A model generated the notes under the pieces. The model searched no databases and was not told where the DNA came from. It worked only from the letters and a program-made list of their open reading frames with translations. Of a stretch of 64,000 nucleotides of DNA, positions 41,855-50,744 are shown in pieces. A program made the position numbers and the translations under genes. The stretch's first letter is position 1. Every line of letters begins with the position of its first letter. The stretch is from JAKFDK01 sp036676195 (GTDB lineage: Bacteria; Bacillota; Sulfobacillia; Symbiobacteriales; ZC4RG38): positions 1 through 64,000 of the forward strand of contig JAKFDK010000106.1 in NCBI GenBank assembly GCA_036676195.1. The letters are read 5' to 3'.

Positions 41855-44434
41855 CTATGCCGTCGTGGTGCATATTTCCACACCTGGCAATCCCCAAAAG
41901 TACCCCTGCCCGAATTCAACTCCCAGTTCGTGCAAGATGCCCGCCACCGAGGCGCTCTCCACCCACTCGGCAATCACTTCCTTGCCAAGGGTGTGAGCCA
42001 CCGTGTTGATGGCCTGCACAATGGCACGGCTGGTCGGGTCTGTGTCAAGGTTGCGGACAAATGATCCGTCAATCTTCACGTAATCCGCCGGAATCGCCTG
42101 CAGGTAGGAAAAAGACGAAAACCCGGTGCCGAAATCATCGAGAGCAAACCGGCAGCCCAGGTCCCTGAGCCGGCTCATCCAGTGCTGCACCTGCGCCAGA
42201 TCGGTCACGGCGGCAGTTTCGGTAATTTCAAGTGCCAGATGGCCGGGGGTAATGCCGCTGGCACGAATCCGGGTTTCAACGAACTCGAGCAGTGACTCGT
42301 CGCCCAGACTCCGGCCGGAAAGGTTTACAAATATTTTCAGTTCCGGCCGGGCCTGCAAAAGCTCCAGGACCGAGGTGATCACCCAGCGATCAATCTGGGA
42401 CACCAGACCAAAACGCTCGGCTAAGGGGATGAAAACGCCGGGAGGAATGATCTCACCGGCTTCGCCGCGCAGGCGGACCAGCGCCTCGAAGTGCTCGGCC
42501 TTACCTGAGCCGATCCGGACCACGGGTTGAAAGTGTAGAATGAACCGTCCCTCGCGCAGGGCGTCCTTGATGTAGGTGATCCAGTGAGATGCCTGCGCCT
42601 GCCGGGCAGTTGTCAGGTCGTCCGGACGATGCACGACGACGCGGTTTTTTCCCGTTTCCTTCGCGGTGTAAAGAGCGGCATCGGCCAAGGAGAGCACCGT
42701 CTTGACATCAAGGCTGCCATCGATCTGCGTAACGCCGATGCTGACACTCAACGAAAGGATCTGCCCGCCTGTGTGGAACCGGAATTCATCCACCTCCCGG
42801 CGCAGGCATTCTGCCAGGTCCTTCGCTGTGGAGAGATCGGCTTCTGCCAACAGAACGGCAAACTCGTCGCCGCCCAGCCGGGCCAGGAGGTCACCGGGGC
42901 GAAGGCATCTGCCCATGAGCGGGGCCAGGACTGTTAGTAGCTGATCTCCCGCCGGGTGCCCCAGGGTGTCGTTGACCACCTTGAATTCATCCAGGTCCAG
43001 CAGCAGCAGAGCACCCGTCTGTACGGACCGTGAACATCGGCTCACCACCCGTTCCAGTCCCTGCTGCAAGCTGTGGCGGTTGGGCAGTCCGGTCAGAGGG
43101 TCATACATGACCAGGTGACGAATCCGTTCCTCCTGCCGCTTACGGTCCGTCACATCCTGCTTGATCGTAATGAAGTGGGTAATGTCGCCGGTGGCATCCC
43201 GGACCGGGGTGATAGTCTGTTCGTCGATATACAGGCTCCCGTCCTTGCGGCGGTTATAAACCTCGCTGCGCCAGGTGCGCCCGGCCAGAATGGTCTCCCA
43301 CAGTTCTTGGTAGAAAGACTCACTGTGCTGGCCTGACTTCAGCATCCTGGGTGTGTCACCGATCGCTTCCTGGGGCGTATACCCGGTCAGACGGGTAAAC
43401 GCCGGGTTCACCCAGTGAATGCGGCCGTTCCGATCAGTAATGATCACGGCGTTGGCAGCCGATTCCAGAGCCACCGTCTGCAAAATGATCTGCTCCTGGT
43501 GTCTGGCTGCCAGCAGCGCGAGGGCCACCTGCTTGGAAAAACTCTGCAGATCGGCTACCGGGCCTGCACTGATCAGGGCCTCGGGCTGGGCCGAGTACAG
43601 GGCGAGCACTCCCAATACCTCATCGCGGGCCACCAGCGGCAGGACCAGATATGAGCGAATCCCCAATGCCCGAGCCCCATCCCGCCCGGCTGCCGGATCT
43701 GCAGGCTCCGCCACACGGCCGGACTGGGGCCTGCACGTAGCAACGGCTGCCCTAATGGGGTCTGGTCGGTCCTGATCCCCGGTCAGAACCTCAGCCAATT
43801 CCAGGTCAGACCCGGCCAATACACCGGCTCGGGCCCGGGCTTTCACGGATCCGTCCGCCTCGCGGGTCCCGAGCCAAACCAGCAAGACGTTGAAAACTCC
43901 GGTAAGCTGGTTGCAGATGTACTGCAGCGTGTCATCCATAGGTTGGTTCTGCAGAATCCGATGGTCGACCGCGCGCAGAAGTTCCCGCATCAGTTCGGTG
44001 CGCCTGCGCTGGGTAATGTCCCGAACGACCCACAGCCACCGCCGCCGGCCGGCAACATCCACCGCATTGAAATCGACCTCAACCGGGAAGGTTGTACCAT
44101 CCGCCCGCCGATGCACTGTTTCAAGACTGGCCTCCCGCAGTTCCGGAGCGGCCATAACCGCCTCTGTCTCCGACACGCGCTGGGGCTCACACAGGTCCCG
44201 GAACGACCGGCCAAGCAGTTGCGATCGCTCGTAACCATAGGCGAACTCTGCCGCCCGGTTGGCCTCCATAATCCGCCCGTCATCCTGCAAGAACAGCAAA
44301 ATGTCGCGGGTATGCTTAGCCAGCAGCCGATATTGCTCAAGGGCGGCCTGGACCTGCAGAGATAACCGTGCCGTGGCCCTGAGTGGCGACAGTGCCGACT
44401 GTAAATGCTTCGTGGCCGGGCGCCGTTTCCGCAT
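41855..44434 (-). CDS. PAS-GAF-PAS-GGDEF-EAL c-di-GMP enzyme
   Basis: 859 residues from ATG 44434 (behind GAGGGGG). Domains in order: a PAS (~40-150), a GAF (~170-310), a second PAS/PAC (~315-440, YNRRKDGSLYIDE), GGDEF (~445-600, intact LARLGGDEFAVLL) and EAL (~620-855, intact FEALVRLRG, EITETAAV, DDFGTGFSS and AEWVE). Both catalytic halves look active, so it may make or break c-di-GMP depending on signal. No membrane helix. A PilZ receptor lies at 21.0 kb. Confidence 0.93.
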   Translation of the reverse strand: MRKRRPATKHLQSALSPLRATARLSLQVQAALEQYRLLAKHTRDILLFLQDDGRIMEANRAAEFAYGYERSQLLGRSFRDLCEPQRVSETEAVMAAPELREASLETVHRRADGTTFPVEVDFNAVDVAGRRRWLWVVRDITQRRRTELMRELLRAVDHRILQNQPMDDTLQYICNQLTGVFNVLLVWLGTREADGSVKARARAGVLAGSDLELAEVLTGDQDRPDPIRAAVATCRPQSGRVAEPADPAAGRDGARALGIRSYLVLPLVARDEVLGVLALYSAQPEALISAGPVADLQSFSKQVALALLAARHQEQIILQTVALESAANAVIITDRNGRIHWVNPAFTRLTGYTPQEAIGDTPRMLKSGQHSESFYQELWETILAGRTWRSEVYNRRKDGSLYIDEQTITPVRDATGDITHFITIKQDVTDRKRQEERIRHLVMYDPLTGLPNRHSLQQGLERVVSRCSRSVQTGALLLLDLDEFKVVNDTLGHPAGDQLLTVLAPLMGRCLRPGDLLARLGGDEFAVLLAEADLSTAKDLAECLRREVDEFRFHTGGQILSLSVSIGVTQIDGSLDVKTVLSLADAALYTAKETGKNRVVVHRPDDLTTARQAQASHWITYIKDALREGRFILHFQPVVRIGSGKAEHFEALVRLRGEAGEIIPPGVFIPLAERFGLVSQIDRWVITSVLELLQARPELKIFVNLSGRSLGDESLLEFVETRIRASGITPGHLALEITETAAVTDLAQVQHWMSRLRDLGCRFALDDFGTGFSSFSYLQAIPADYVKIDGSFVRNLDTDPTSRAIVQAINTVAHTLGKEVIAEWVESASVAGILHELGVEFGQGYFWGLPGVEICTTTA

Positions 44435-44633
44435 GGTGTGCACTACCCCCTCTGGTGCTTACACCAGTCTCATGTCTGGCCCGCCCGCCAGCACTCCGGC
44501 ATTGGTCCCTGTCGGCAATTGGCGGTCCATTTATTGGTCTAATAAATGGCTGTTACAGCTATTACACCTAATTGTACGGTTATTCCTCACACGCACAAGT
44601 GTCATATTCCACAAAGCAAAGGACTGGACACTC

Positions 44634-44662
44634 TTGACATGCACGTAAATGAGCAATAAAGT
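44634..44662 (+). promoter_or_regulatory. Promoter of the cimA T-box leader
   Basis: TTGACA at 44634-44639, a 17-base spacer, then TAAAGT at 44657-44662. It lies about 310 bases before the T-box core, the right distance for a T-box transcript. The ~190 bases upstream to the GGDEF-EAL gene show nothing else. Confidence 0.6.
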
Positions 44663-44689
44663 TATGGATAAATCCATCATGCGCAAAGA

Positions 44690-45036
44690 CGTTGCAGAAG
44701 GTCGAGTACCCAGTACGTACGGTTCAGAGAGCGGGATCTGCCGGATGACGGCAGGCTGCAAGTCCCGTCCGACAGTTCTGTGGGAAAATCCCCTTCGAGT
44801 CGCCACCCAAACGGCCGGCCCGGACGCCTCCCCTTGGCAGGTGCCCGTGCAAAAGGCCCAGTAGACGTGGCCGGTGTCCCCCGTTAGCGGGAGCGGGTAT
44901 CAGCAGAGCGGCACACAACCGTCGAAGCTTGTACCCAGACAAGAGCGGGTCGCCCCCTGGGGTGACCAAAGCGGGTGGTACCACGGGAGCGCTATCAAGC
45001 CTCTCGTCCCGGACAGTGGGGACGAGGGGCTTTTAT
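44690..45036 (+). promoter_or_regulatory. T-box riboswitch upstream of cimA
   Basis: The diagnostic T-box sequence GGGTGGTACCACG is at 44973-44985, and the Stem I AGAGAG element with a following GCGGGA/TCCCG stem lies near 44726-44768. A terminator formed by GCCTCTCGTCCC and GGGGACGAGGGGC ends in TTTT at 45031-45034. The family binds uncharged tRNA and then prevents termination. The specifier loop appears to be CGAGTCGCC near 44797-44805; the most likely triplet is GUC (Val) at 44800-44802, but this is uncertain. Confidence 0.88.
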
Positions 45037-45083
45037 CATTGGAGTTTGGCAGTCTTGCAGTTTGGCAGAGGAGGCCGGTGGAA

Positions 45084-46667
45084 GTGAATTCAGTCGTTCT
45101 TTATGACACTACCCTGCGTGATGGCAGTCAGCGGGCGGGGATTAGCTATTCCGTAGCGGATAAGGTGCGTATTGCCATTCGCCTGGACGAGTTTGGTATG
45201 CACTATATTGAGGGTGGCTGGCCGGGCTCCAACCCGAAAGACCACGAATTCTTCCAGGCCATGCAGGACGTCCGCCTGCGCAAGGCCAAGTTAGTGGCCT
45301 TCTCCAGCACCCGCAAGGCCAATGGCAACTGCACGGACGACGCAATCCTCAAGGGCCTGCTGAACGCGCAGACGCCCGCCGTCGCCGTGGTAGGTAAGTC
45401 CTGGGACTTCCATGTTACCGGTGCCCTGGGCACCACCCTGGAAGAAAACCTGAATATGATCCGGGATACCATGGCCTACCTCAAGATGCACGGCAAGGAA
45501 GTCATCTACGATGCCGAGCACTTCTTTGACGGCTTCAAGGCCAACCCGGATTATGCCCTGTCCACGCTCCGGGCCGCCCTGGAGGGCGGTGCCGACTGGC
45601 TGGCCCTGTGCGACACCAACGGCGGCACACTCCCCCAGCAACTCACGGCTGTGCTCGAACAGGTTCGGGCCACCTTCCCGGACGCCCGCCTGGGCATTCA
45701 TACCCATGACGATGCCGGCGTGGGTGTGGCCAATACCCTGGCAGCCGTCACGACGGGCTGCCGGATGGTTCAGGGTACCGTGAACGGGTACGGCGAACGC
45801 TGCGGCAACGCCAACCTCTGTGCCGTGATCCCCAATCTGCAGTTGAAAATGGGCCTCCCGGTAGTATCGGAAGACCAACTGCAGTCTCTGACCGCCCTCA
45901 GCCACTTTGTTGCCGAAATGGCTAACCTGGCCCCGTGGGATGCCCAGCCCTATGTAGGCCACAACGCCTTCACCCACAAGGCAGGCATCCACGTGAGCGC
46001 ACTCATGAAGCACTCCGCCATGTACGAACACACCCCACCCGATTCAGTCGGCAACGAACGGCGGGTACTGGTGTCGGAACTGGCCGGTCGCTCCAACCTG
46101 CAGTACGCCTTTGGCGGCAAGGAAATGACCGACGTCCAGGTGAAGAACCTCCTGGAACGGATCAAGAGCCTGGAATACGAAGGCTACCAGTTCGAAGGAG
46201 CGGAAGCCAGCCTCGAACTGCTGGTGCGGGAGCAGCGCGGCGAACGGCCGCCCTTCCACCTGGAGGGATTCACGGTCACCATCCAGCTCCGTCCGGACGG
46301 AACTGCCTATTCTGAGGCGACCATCAAGGTCAAGGTGGGCGAACACGTTGTCCATACCGCGGCAGAAGGAGACGGGCCGGTGGATGCGCTGGACAAGGCT
46401 GCCCGCAAGGCCCTGACCGAGGTCTTCCCAAGCCTGCGGCAGGTCCACCTGCGGGACTACAAAGTGCGGGTGCTGGAAGGCAGCGACGGCACCGGCGCCC
46501 GGGTACGTGTTCTGATCGAAAGCAGCGACGGGCGCCGCACCTGGGGAACAGTGGGCGTCAGCACCAATATCATTGAAGCCTCGTGGAAGGCGCTGCAGGA
46601 CAGCCTGGCCTACCACCTGGCCAGGGAAGCGGACCTGGCGACCGGACACCGGGCCGCCGGCGACTAA
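45084..46667 (+). CDS. cimA: (R)-citramalate synthase
   Basis: 527 residues from GTG 45084, nine bases behind AGGAGG. It joins pyruvate and acetyl-CoA to citramalate, the threonine-independent entry to isoleucine. DRE-TIM metallolyase signatures: VLYDTTLRDGSQRAGISYSV, YIEGGWPGSNPKD (CimA type rather than LeuA), LGIHTHDDAGVGVAN with the metal His pair, GTVNGYGERCGNANL and FTHKAGIHVSA. The C-terminal ~150 residues form the LeuA-type allosteric domain. Controlled by the T-box leader; no other branched-chain gene follows. Confidence 0.94.
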   Translation: MNSVVLYDTTLRDGSQRAGISYSVADKVRIAIRLDEFGMHYIEGGWPGSNPKDHEFFQAMQDVRLRKAKLVAFSSTRKANGNCTDDAILKGLLNAQTPAVAVVGKSWDFHVTGALGTTLEENLNMIRDTMAYLKMHGKEVIYDAEHFFDGFKANPDYALSTLRAALEGGADWLALCDTNGGTLPQQLTAVLEQVRATFPDARLGIHTHDDAGVGVANTLAAVTTGCRMVQGTVNGYGERCGNANLCAVIPNLQLKMGLPVVSEDQLQSLTALSHFVAEMANLAPWDAQPYVGHNAFTHKAGIHVSALMKHSAMYEHTPPDSVGNERRVLVSELAGRSNLQYAFGGKEMTDVQVKNLLERIKSLEYEGYQFEGAEASLELLVREQRGERPPFHLEGFTVTIQLRPDGTAYSEATIKVKVGEHVVHTAAEGDGPVDALDKAARKALTEVFPSLRQVHLRDYKVRVLEGSDGTGARVRVLIESSDGRRTWGTVGVSTNIIEASWKALQDSLAYHLAREADLATGHRAAGD

Positions 46668-46682
46668 ACCACAGCATGCCAG

Positions 46683-46706
46683 GCGGCCGGGCTTACGCCC
46701 GGCCGC
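46683..46706 (+). terminator. Hairpin after cimA
   Basis: GCGGCCGGGC pairs perfectly with GCCCGGCCGC around TTAC, 15 bases after the cimA stop. There is only a weak T-rich tail. Confidence 0.6.
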
Positions 46707-46840
46707 TTGGTCGTGCCCGCAGAATCTCGCGGCCTCGCAACATCGCCGCCATAGGACCGCGGTCCCGCCGCATTGATGCCCCTGGCCTATTTTGGCTAAA
46801 GAAAAAATTTATACAATGGAGAGTAAGGAGGGACAGACGT

Positions 46841-47080
46841 ATGCAACGATGGCTCCGTCACCTGATCAACGCATTTGCGCCGCAGCCTGAATGTCCCGTG
46901 TGTGGTCAGGCCATGCTGCCAGTACCTCCGCAAACGGCTGCATTCGATCGGTTAGGCCAGGGACCCACGGTTCACTGCGATAACCGCACCTGCGTGTTCC
47001 ACCTGCGACCGTTCCGGGTCACCGGTTCCGGCCTGGAACTGCTGCGGCTGTCACCCCTCCATCCAGGCGTGCCTGACTAA
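46841..47080 (+). CDS. Small zinc-ribbon protein
   Basis: 79 residues, ATG behind AAGGAGGG; a TACAAT-like -10 lies about 30 bases upstream. CPVCGQAM and later HCDNRTC give a four-Cys zinc ribbon. Basic, Leu-rich N-terminus (MQRWLRHLINAFAP). Not recognised as a known family. It overlaps the 3' end of the convergent peptidase gene by 30 bases. Confidence 0.6.
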   Translation: MQRWLRHLINAFAPQPECPVCGQAMLPVPPQTAAFDRLGQGPTVHCDNRTCVFHLRPFRVTGSGLELLRLSPLHPGVPD

Positions 47081-48727
47081 ACTCCGGGCCTGGCGCAACG
47101 CGCCCACAACCCGATTCCGGCTGCGGGTCAGGTGCGTGAGCACAACCCGCTCGTCATCGGAGCCTCCGGGCAGGCCGGCCAGTCTCTGTACAGGGGCCAG
47201 ATCCGGCAGCAGCGGCAACTCCCGTACCGGGTCGTGCTGATGCCAGCCACCCTGCGTATACTCAACGGGAATCAGCGCCCGGCCCAATCCGCACAGTGCG
47301 GCGTTGGTCCGGGCCATTGCACTTGGTGGCGGGTTTGCCGCCGCCAGAGTCTCTACCTGAGCATAGAACGGCACCAGGTCGTCGGCGAGACCCTGGGCCT
47401 CGGCCAGCGCCGGCCCCAGGTTAAATCGGCGTCCGGCTGCCTGCTGATACCCCTGCAGTTTCTGCAGGATCTCGGACGCCACCGGGCGGTAGTCCAGCGG
47501 GTGCACCGGGGCGTTGGCCAGCCGGATGGCGGCCAGCAGGTATATACCCGTATCACGCAGCAGACTTTCCGGATCAGCTGTGTTCAGGTCCGATGGCAGC
47601 GATGGCGGGCGGCGGAAGCCGCCGGGCAGCCCGAGGTTCATAAAGGCATCGTCCCCGCCGCGCCCCGGGCGCACACAAGTGGCCGGGTAACCGGTGGCAG
47701 CCGTAATGGCCGCTCCCCCCAGATCGGCCAGGGCCGGATAAACCGGCATCTGGTCATAGGCTGAAGCAGCGCCGTATCCCGGCGCGTGGCAGGCCAGGTG
47801 CGCGATGCCGTTCTCCAGCAGGTCCACGGCGTATTGATCCGCATACCAGGCGGCACCGCCGTGGGCGCCCTGCGTGTAGCCCGACCACCAGACCAGGCGT
47901 ACGCTCCGGCGCAACTGGTCCCGGTGCATGGCCAGGACCCGCGCGATCTCCAGCAAGGCGGCACAGCCAGTGGTATTGGGAACCGCACCGGTGTGCCAGC
48001 TATCCAGGTAGGCGTGAAGAAGCACAAACTTTTCCGGTTCGTCCCGGCCCCGCAATTCACTGATGACCACCGGGCAGCGCACCCAGCCGGTGCTCAGAAA
48101 GGTCCTGAGCCGAACGGTGACCGGCCCGCGCGCCAGGGCCTCCAGAAGCGTCAGCCCGTCCGGTTGGCTGACACTGCCGGCGGGCAGTTGTAGACGGCTG
48201 GCCGCATGGTTCAGGTCAGGGGCGCCCGACAGGGAAGCAACTGTCCCCTCCTGAACCCGCTCGCCCGGCTGCATGAACAGTACCGCCAGGGCCCCTGCCG
48301 CCTGCAATGCCTGCAGCCGGACGGCATCGGGAAAACCCGGGGTCAGTATCACCTTGCCCCGGGCCGGCGGGCCGGCGTCAGCCGGTACGTACAGCAAATC
48401 ACCCTCCACCGGGTCGTCACCCGTCGCCCCGGCAAAGGCCGGGATCCGGCAACGCATCGACCGGGCATAGGCCGGAGTGATCACCCGCAGGTCGGCGCCC
48501 CCCCGCGGCACACTTACGTACAGGTGGGGGTCGCGCCGGACCGTCGGCACCTCCCAGTGGGCCAGGCGCTGCAGCAGATAATCAGCCGCCACCCGCTCGT
48601 CCTCCGACCCGGCCTGCCGCTGCAGGCTGCTAAAACGCCCCACCAGGGCCAACGGCTCACGGATGTCGAGGCTGCCCAGCAGCGCAGACTCAACAGCCGG
48701 ATCGGTCCATTGGGTGAAGCGTGCCAA
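47051..48727 (-). CDS. M28-like protein with PA-type insert, catalytic site degenerate
   Basis: 558 residues, TTG start behind GAGGTGA. The fold is that of M28B aminopeptidases: a PA-like inserted domain (residues ~95-210, VILTPGFPDAVRLQALQAAG) and a Zn-peptidase core (FVLLHAYLDSWHTGAVPNTTGC, VRLVWWSGYTQGAHGG). In active enzymes the bridging Asp of the DN pair and the EE pair are present; here they read VPN and SGYTQG, so metal binding and catalysis are probably lost. It may be a binding or structural protein. No signal peptide. Confidence 0.7.
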   Translation of the reverse strand: MARFTQWTDPAVESALLGSLDIREPLALVGRFSSLQRQAGSEDERVAADYLLQRLAHWEVPTVRRDPHLYVSVPRGGADLRVITPAYARSMRCRIPAFAGATGDDPVEGDLLYVPADAGPPARGKVILTPGFPDAVRLQALQAAGALAVLFMQPGERVQEGTVASLSGAPDLNHAASRLQLPAGSVSQPDGLTLLEALARGPVTVRLRTFLSTGWVRCPVVISELRGRDEPEKFVLLHAYLDSWHTGAVPNTTGCAALLEIARVLAMHRDQLRRSVRLVWWSGYTQGAHGGAAWYADQYAVDLLENGIAHLACHAPGYGAASAYDQMPVYPALADLGGAAITAATGYPATCVRPGRGGDDAFMNLGLPGGFRRPPSLPSDLNTADPESLLRDTGIYLLAAIRLANAPVHPLDYRPVASEILQKLQGYQQAAGRRFNLGPALAEAQGLADDLVPFYAQVETLAAANPPPSAMARTNAALCGLGRALIPVEYTQGGWHQHDPVRELPLLPDLAPVQRLAGLPGGSDDERVVLTHLTRSRNRVVGALRQARSLVRHAWMEG

Positions 48728-48783
48728 CCGGTATCACCTCACGGCATGCGGTGGTGAAAACGAGGGACCGCGGCGGCGGTTCC

Positions 48784-50052
48784 TCAGCGGTGGGGGACTA
48801 ACAGGTCCAGGGGTGGGAAGGCAAAGGCTGCCAGTAACATAGCCTTCTGCAGCACATTGGGCGGGTTGCGGACACCCGACAGCACCTCAATGAACAACTT
48901 GGTAGCCCGCTGGGCCTGGCGGGTGTTGCGGAAGATCCGGTTCCGGGACGCCACCAGGGGCGGTTGCCGCCACGTAAAGACCTTGAAGGCGATTTCCCCT
49001 TCAAACTGCACATGGCGAACAAAGGGGCGGCGCCGCTGCTCATAAACCTTCAGGGGGCGGCCCTCGGCCAGCACCTGCGCCAGAGTCCAGGCGTCGGCAA
49101 TGGCCAGATTCATCCCCTGTCCGCCGACCGGGCTCACCGAGTGGGCAGCATCACCCAACAGTGCGGCTCCCGGTACCGTCCAGCGGCGGGCAAGCAGAAA
49201 ATGAGCCGGTACATGCTGGACATCGTCCATATAGGGGATCTGGCCGATGGCCACGGCCAGGTCCGGGAAGAACTTACTTAACCGCAGTTGCAGGTAACTC
49301 AGACCGCGGTCCGGCTGCCCCTGCATCCATGTATAGGTTTCGGAGGTCACCAGCAGATAAAGGCGGGCCTGGCGGTTTGGCAGGGGAAAAAAGCAGGCAC
49401 ATTCCCCTTCGTCAAAGATTTGCCGGGCTTCAGGTGGCGCATCCGCCTCCAGGGTCACTGTCACGGCCAGCGGCGCACCCTCATAAGGATGTTCCTGCAC
49501 CGGAACCCCCAGCACCTGCCGCACTGTGGACTGGCGGCCATCTGCCCCCACCACCAGGGGTGCCCGCACGGAACCGCCCGACCAGGACAGGCCAACCACC
49601 CGGTTCTGCTCATCCCGGAGCAGGCCGGTCACCCTGGCATCCATGATCAACTGGGCATTGGGCCAATGAGCCAGGGCGGCCAGTACCACCGCCTGAATCT
49701 CGCGGTGGTGCCCGTTGCGGCCCTCACACTGGCACCACTCCTGCAGGTTGGCTTCCAGGAGAAGCTCCCCGTCAATCGTTCCGATCTGGCTGCGCAAAAC
49801 CGGGTAAGTAACCCGGCGAATATCATCGGCGAGTCCCAGTTCGTCAAAAATCTGCAGACTGCGCGGGTGCAGATACTCACCCCGGTAAAGGGGTTTAAAG
49901 ACGGCTGCCTGCTCCAATATGACTACTTTCAGGCCATGCCGTGCCAGGGCGAGGGCCAGGGTGGCCCCCCCCATTCCGGCACCGGCAATGGCCACATCGG
50001 CATTCAAGTGCATTGCTTGGTCCACACGCCCACCCCCGCAAGGGGAATTCAT
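48784..50052 (-). CDS. FAD-dependent monooxygenase (UbiH/PHBH group)
   Basis: 422 residues. The Rossmann dinucleotide motif is VAIAGAGMGGATLALALARHG near residue 20, the DG motif is VVGADGRQSTVRQ near 170, and the second FAD motif GDAAHSVSPVGGQGMNLAIAD near 300. Such enzymes hydroxylate aromatic rings or quinones using NAD(P)H and O2. The substrate is unknown; no quinone or aromatic pathway genes adjoin it. ATG 50052 has AGGA upstream; an ATG 13 codons later is an alternative. Confidence 0.85.
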   Translation of the reverse strand: MNSPCGGGRVDQAMHLNADVAIAGAGMGGATLALALARHGLKVVILEQAAVFKPLYRGEYLHPRSLQIFDELGLADDIRRVTYPVLRSQIGTIDGELLLEANLQEWCQCEGRNGHHREIQAVVLAALAHWPNAQLIMDARVTGLLRDEQNRVVGLSWSGGSVRAPLVVGADGRQSTVRQVLGVPVQEHPYEGAPLAVTVTLEADAPPEARQIFDEGECACFFPLPNRQARLYLLVTSETYTWMQGQPDRGLSYLQLRLSKFFPDLAVAIGQIPYMDDVQHVPAHFLLARRWTVPGAALLGDAAHSVSPVGGQGMNLAIADAWTLAQVLAEGRPLKVYEQRRRPFVRHVQFEGEIAFKVFTWRQPPLVASRNRIFRNTRQAQRATKLFIEVLSGVRNPPNVLQKAMLLAAFAFPPLDLLVPHR

Positions 50053-50133
50053 ACAATCCTATTGTGAACGAAACGGCCGGGCCGCACAATCGCCGGATTT
50101 TCACCAGCAGCGTCATCGGACCGGCTGAGGTGG

Positions 50134-50163
50134 ACACGCCCGGGGCGTAAGCCCCGGGCGTGT
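50134..50163. terminator. Hairpin after ferredoxin gene
   Basis: ACACGCCCGGGGC (50134-50146) pairs perfectly with 50151-50163 around GTAA. It follows the ferredoxin stop on the minus strand. Confidence 0.6.
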
Positions 50164-50181
50164 CGGTGGGCCACTGGCCGG

Positions 50182-50451
50182 TTACTTCTTGTACCAGTTG
50201 GCGTTCTTGGCCGTATACTCTTCCTCACCGGCCGGAACCTCGCCATCCGGGAAGATGGCCTCTACCGGGCAGACAGGAACGCAGGCTCCGCAGTCGATGC
50301 AAACCTCCGGATCAATGTAAAGCTGTTCCGCGGCATCGTAAACTTCCTGCCCATCGCCGTCCGGGTACGGATGGATGCAGTCGACCGGGCAGGCGTCGAC
50401 GCAGGCACGGTCCTTGGTACCAATGCACGGAGACGTAATGACGTGCGGCAC
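50182..50451 (-). CDS. Ferredoxin with two Fe-S cluster motifs
   Basis: 89 residues from GTG 50451, behind GGAGGGAG. The first cluster motif is CIGTKDRACVDACPVDCIHP, the wide spacing typical of 7Fe/8Fe (FdxA-type) ferredoxins; the second is CIDCGACVPVCPVEAIFP. An electron carrier for cytoplasmic oxidoreductases. It could supply electrons to the neighbouring monooxygenase, but that is inference. Confidence 0.92.
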   Translation of the reverse strand: MPHVITSPCIGTKDRACVDACPVDCIHPYPDGDGQEVYDAAEQLYIDPEVCIDCGACVPVCPVEAIFPDGEVPAGEEEYTAKNANWYKK

Positions 50452-50744
50452 GAAAGTCTCCCTCCTCCACACTGTCTCGTACCAGGCTTTCTGGCCCTGG
50501 GGGGCACATTCCTGCCTAAAGGGTCGATGAAAAACACAAAGTACTTGTATTCTGTCTATGCATACGACAATGGCCCGCAGGACATGCATGGGGTAGCCGT
50601 GAAAACCATTGCTATCCCATCCACCTTCTTAGACTCTCCGAATCCGGGCACTCAGTATTCCTGCCTGGCAACTGGCGCCACCCGTTGTTTTCACCTATAG
50701 TTTAACCATTAATGTCGCGAGCGGCGGGGAGGCCTTCTGTACCC

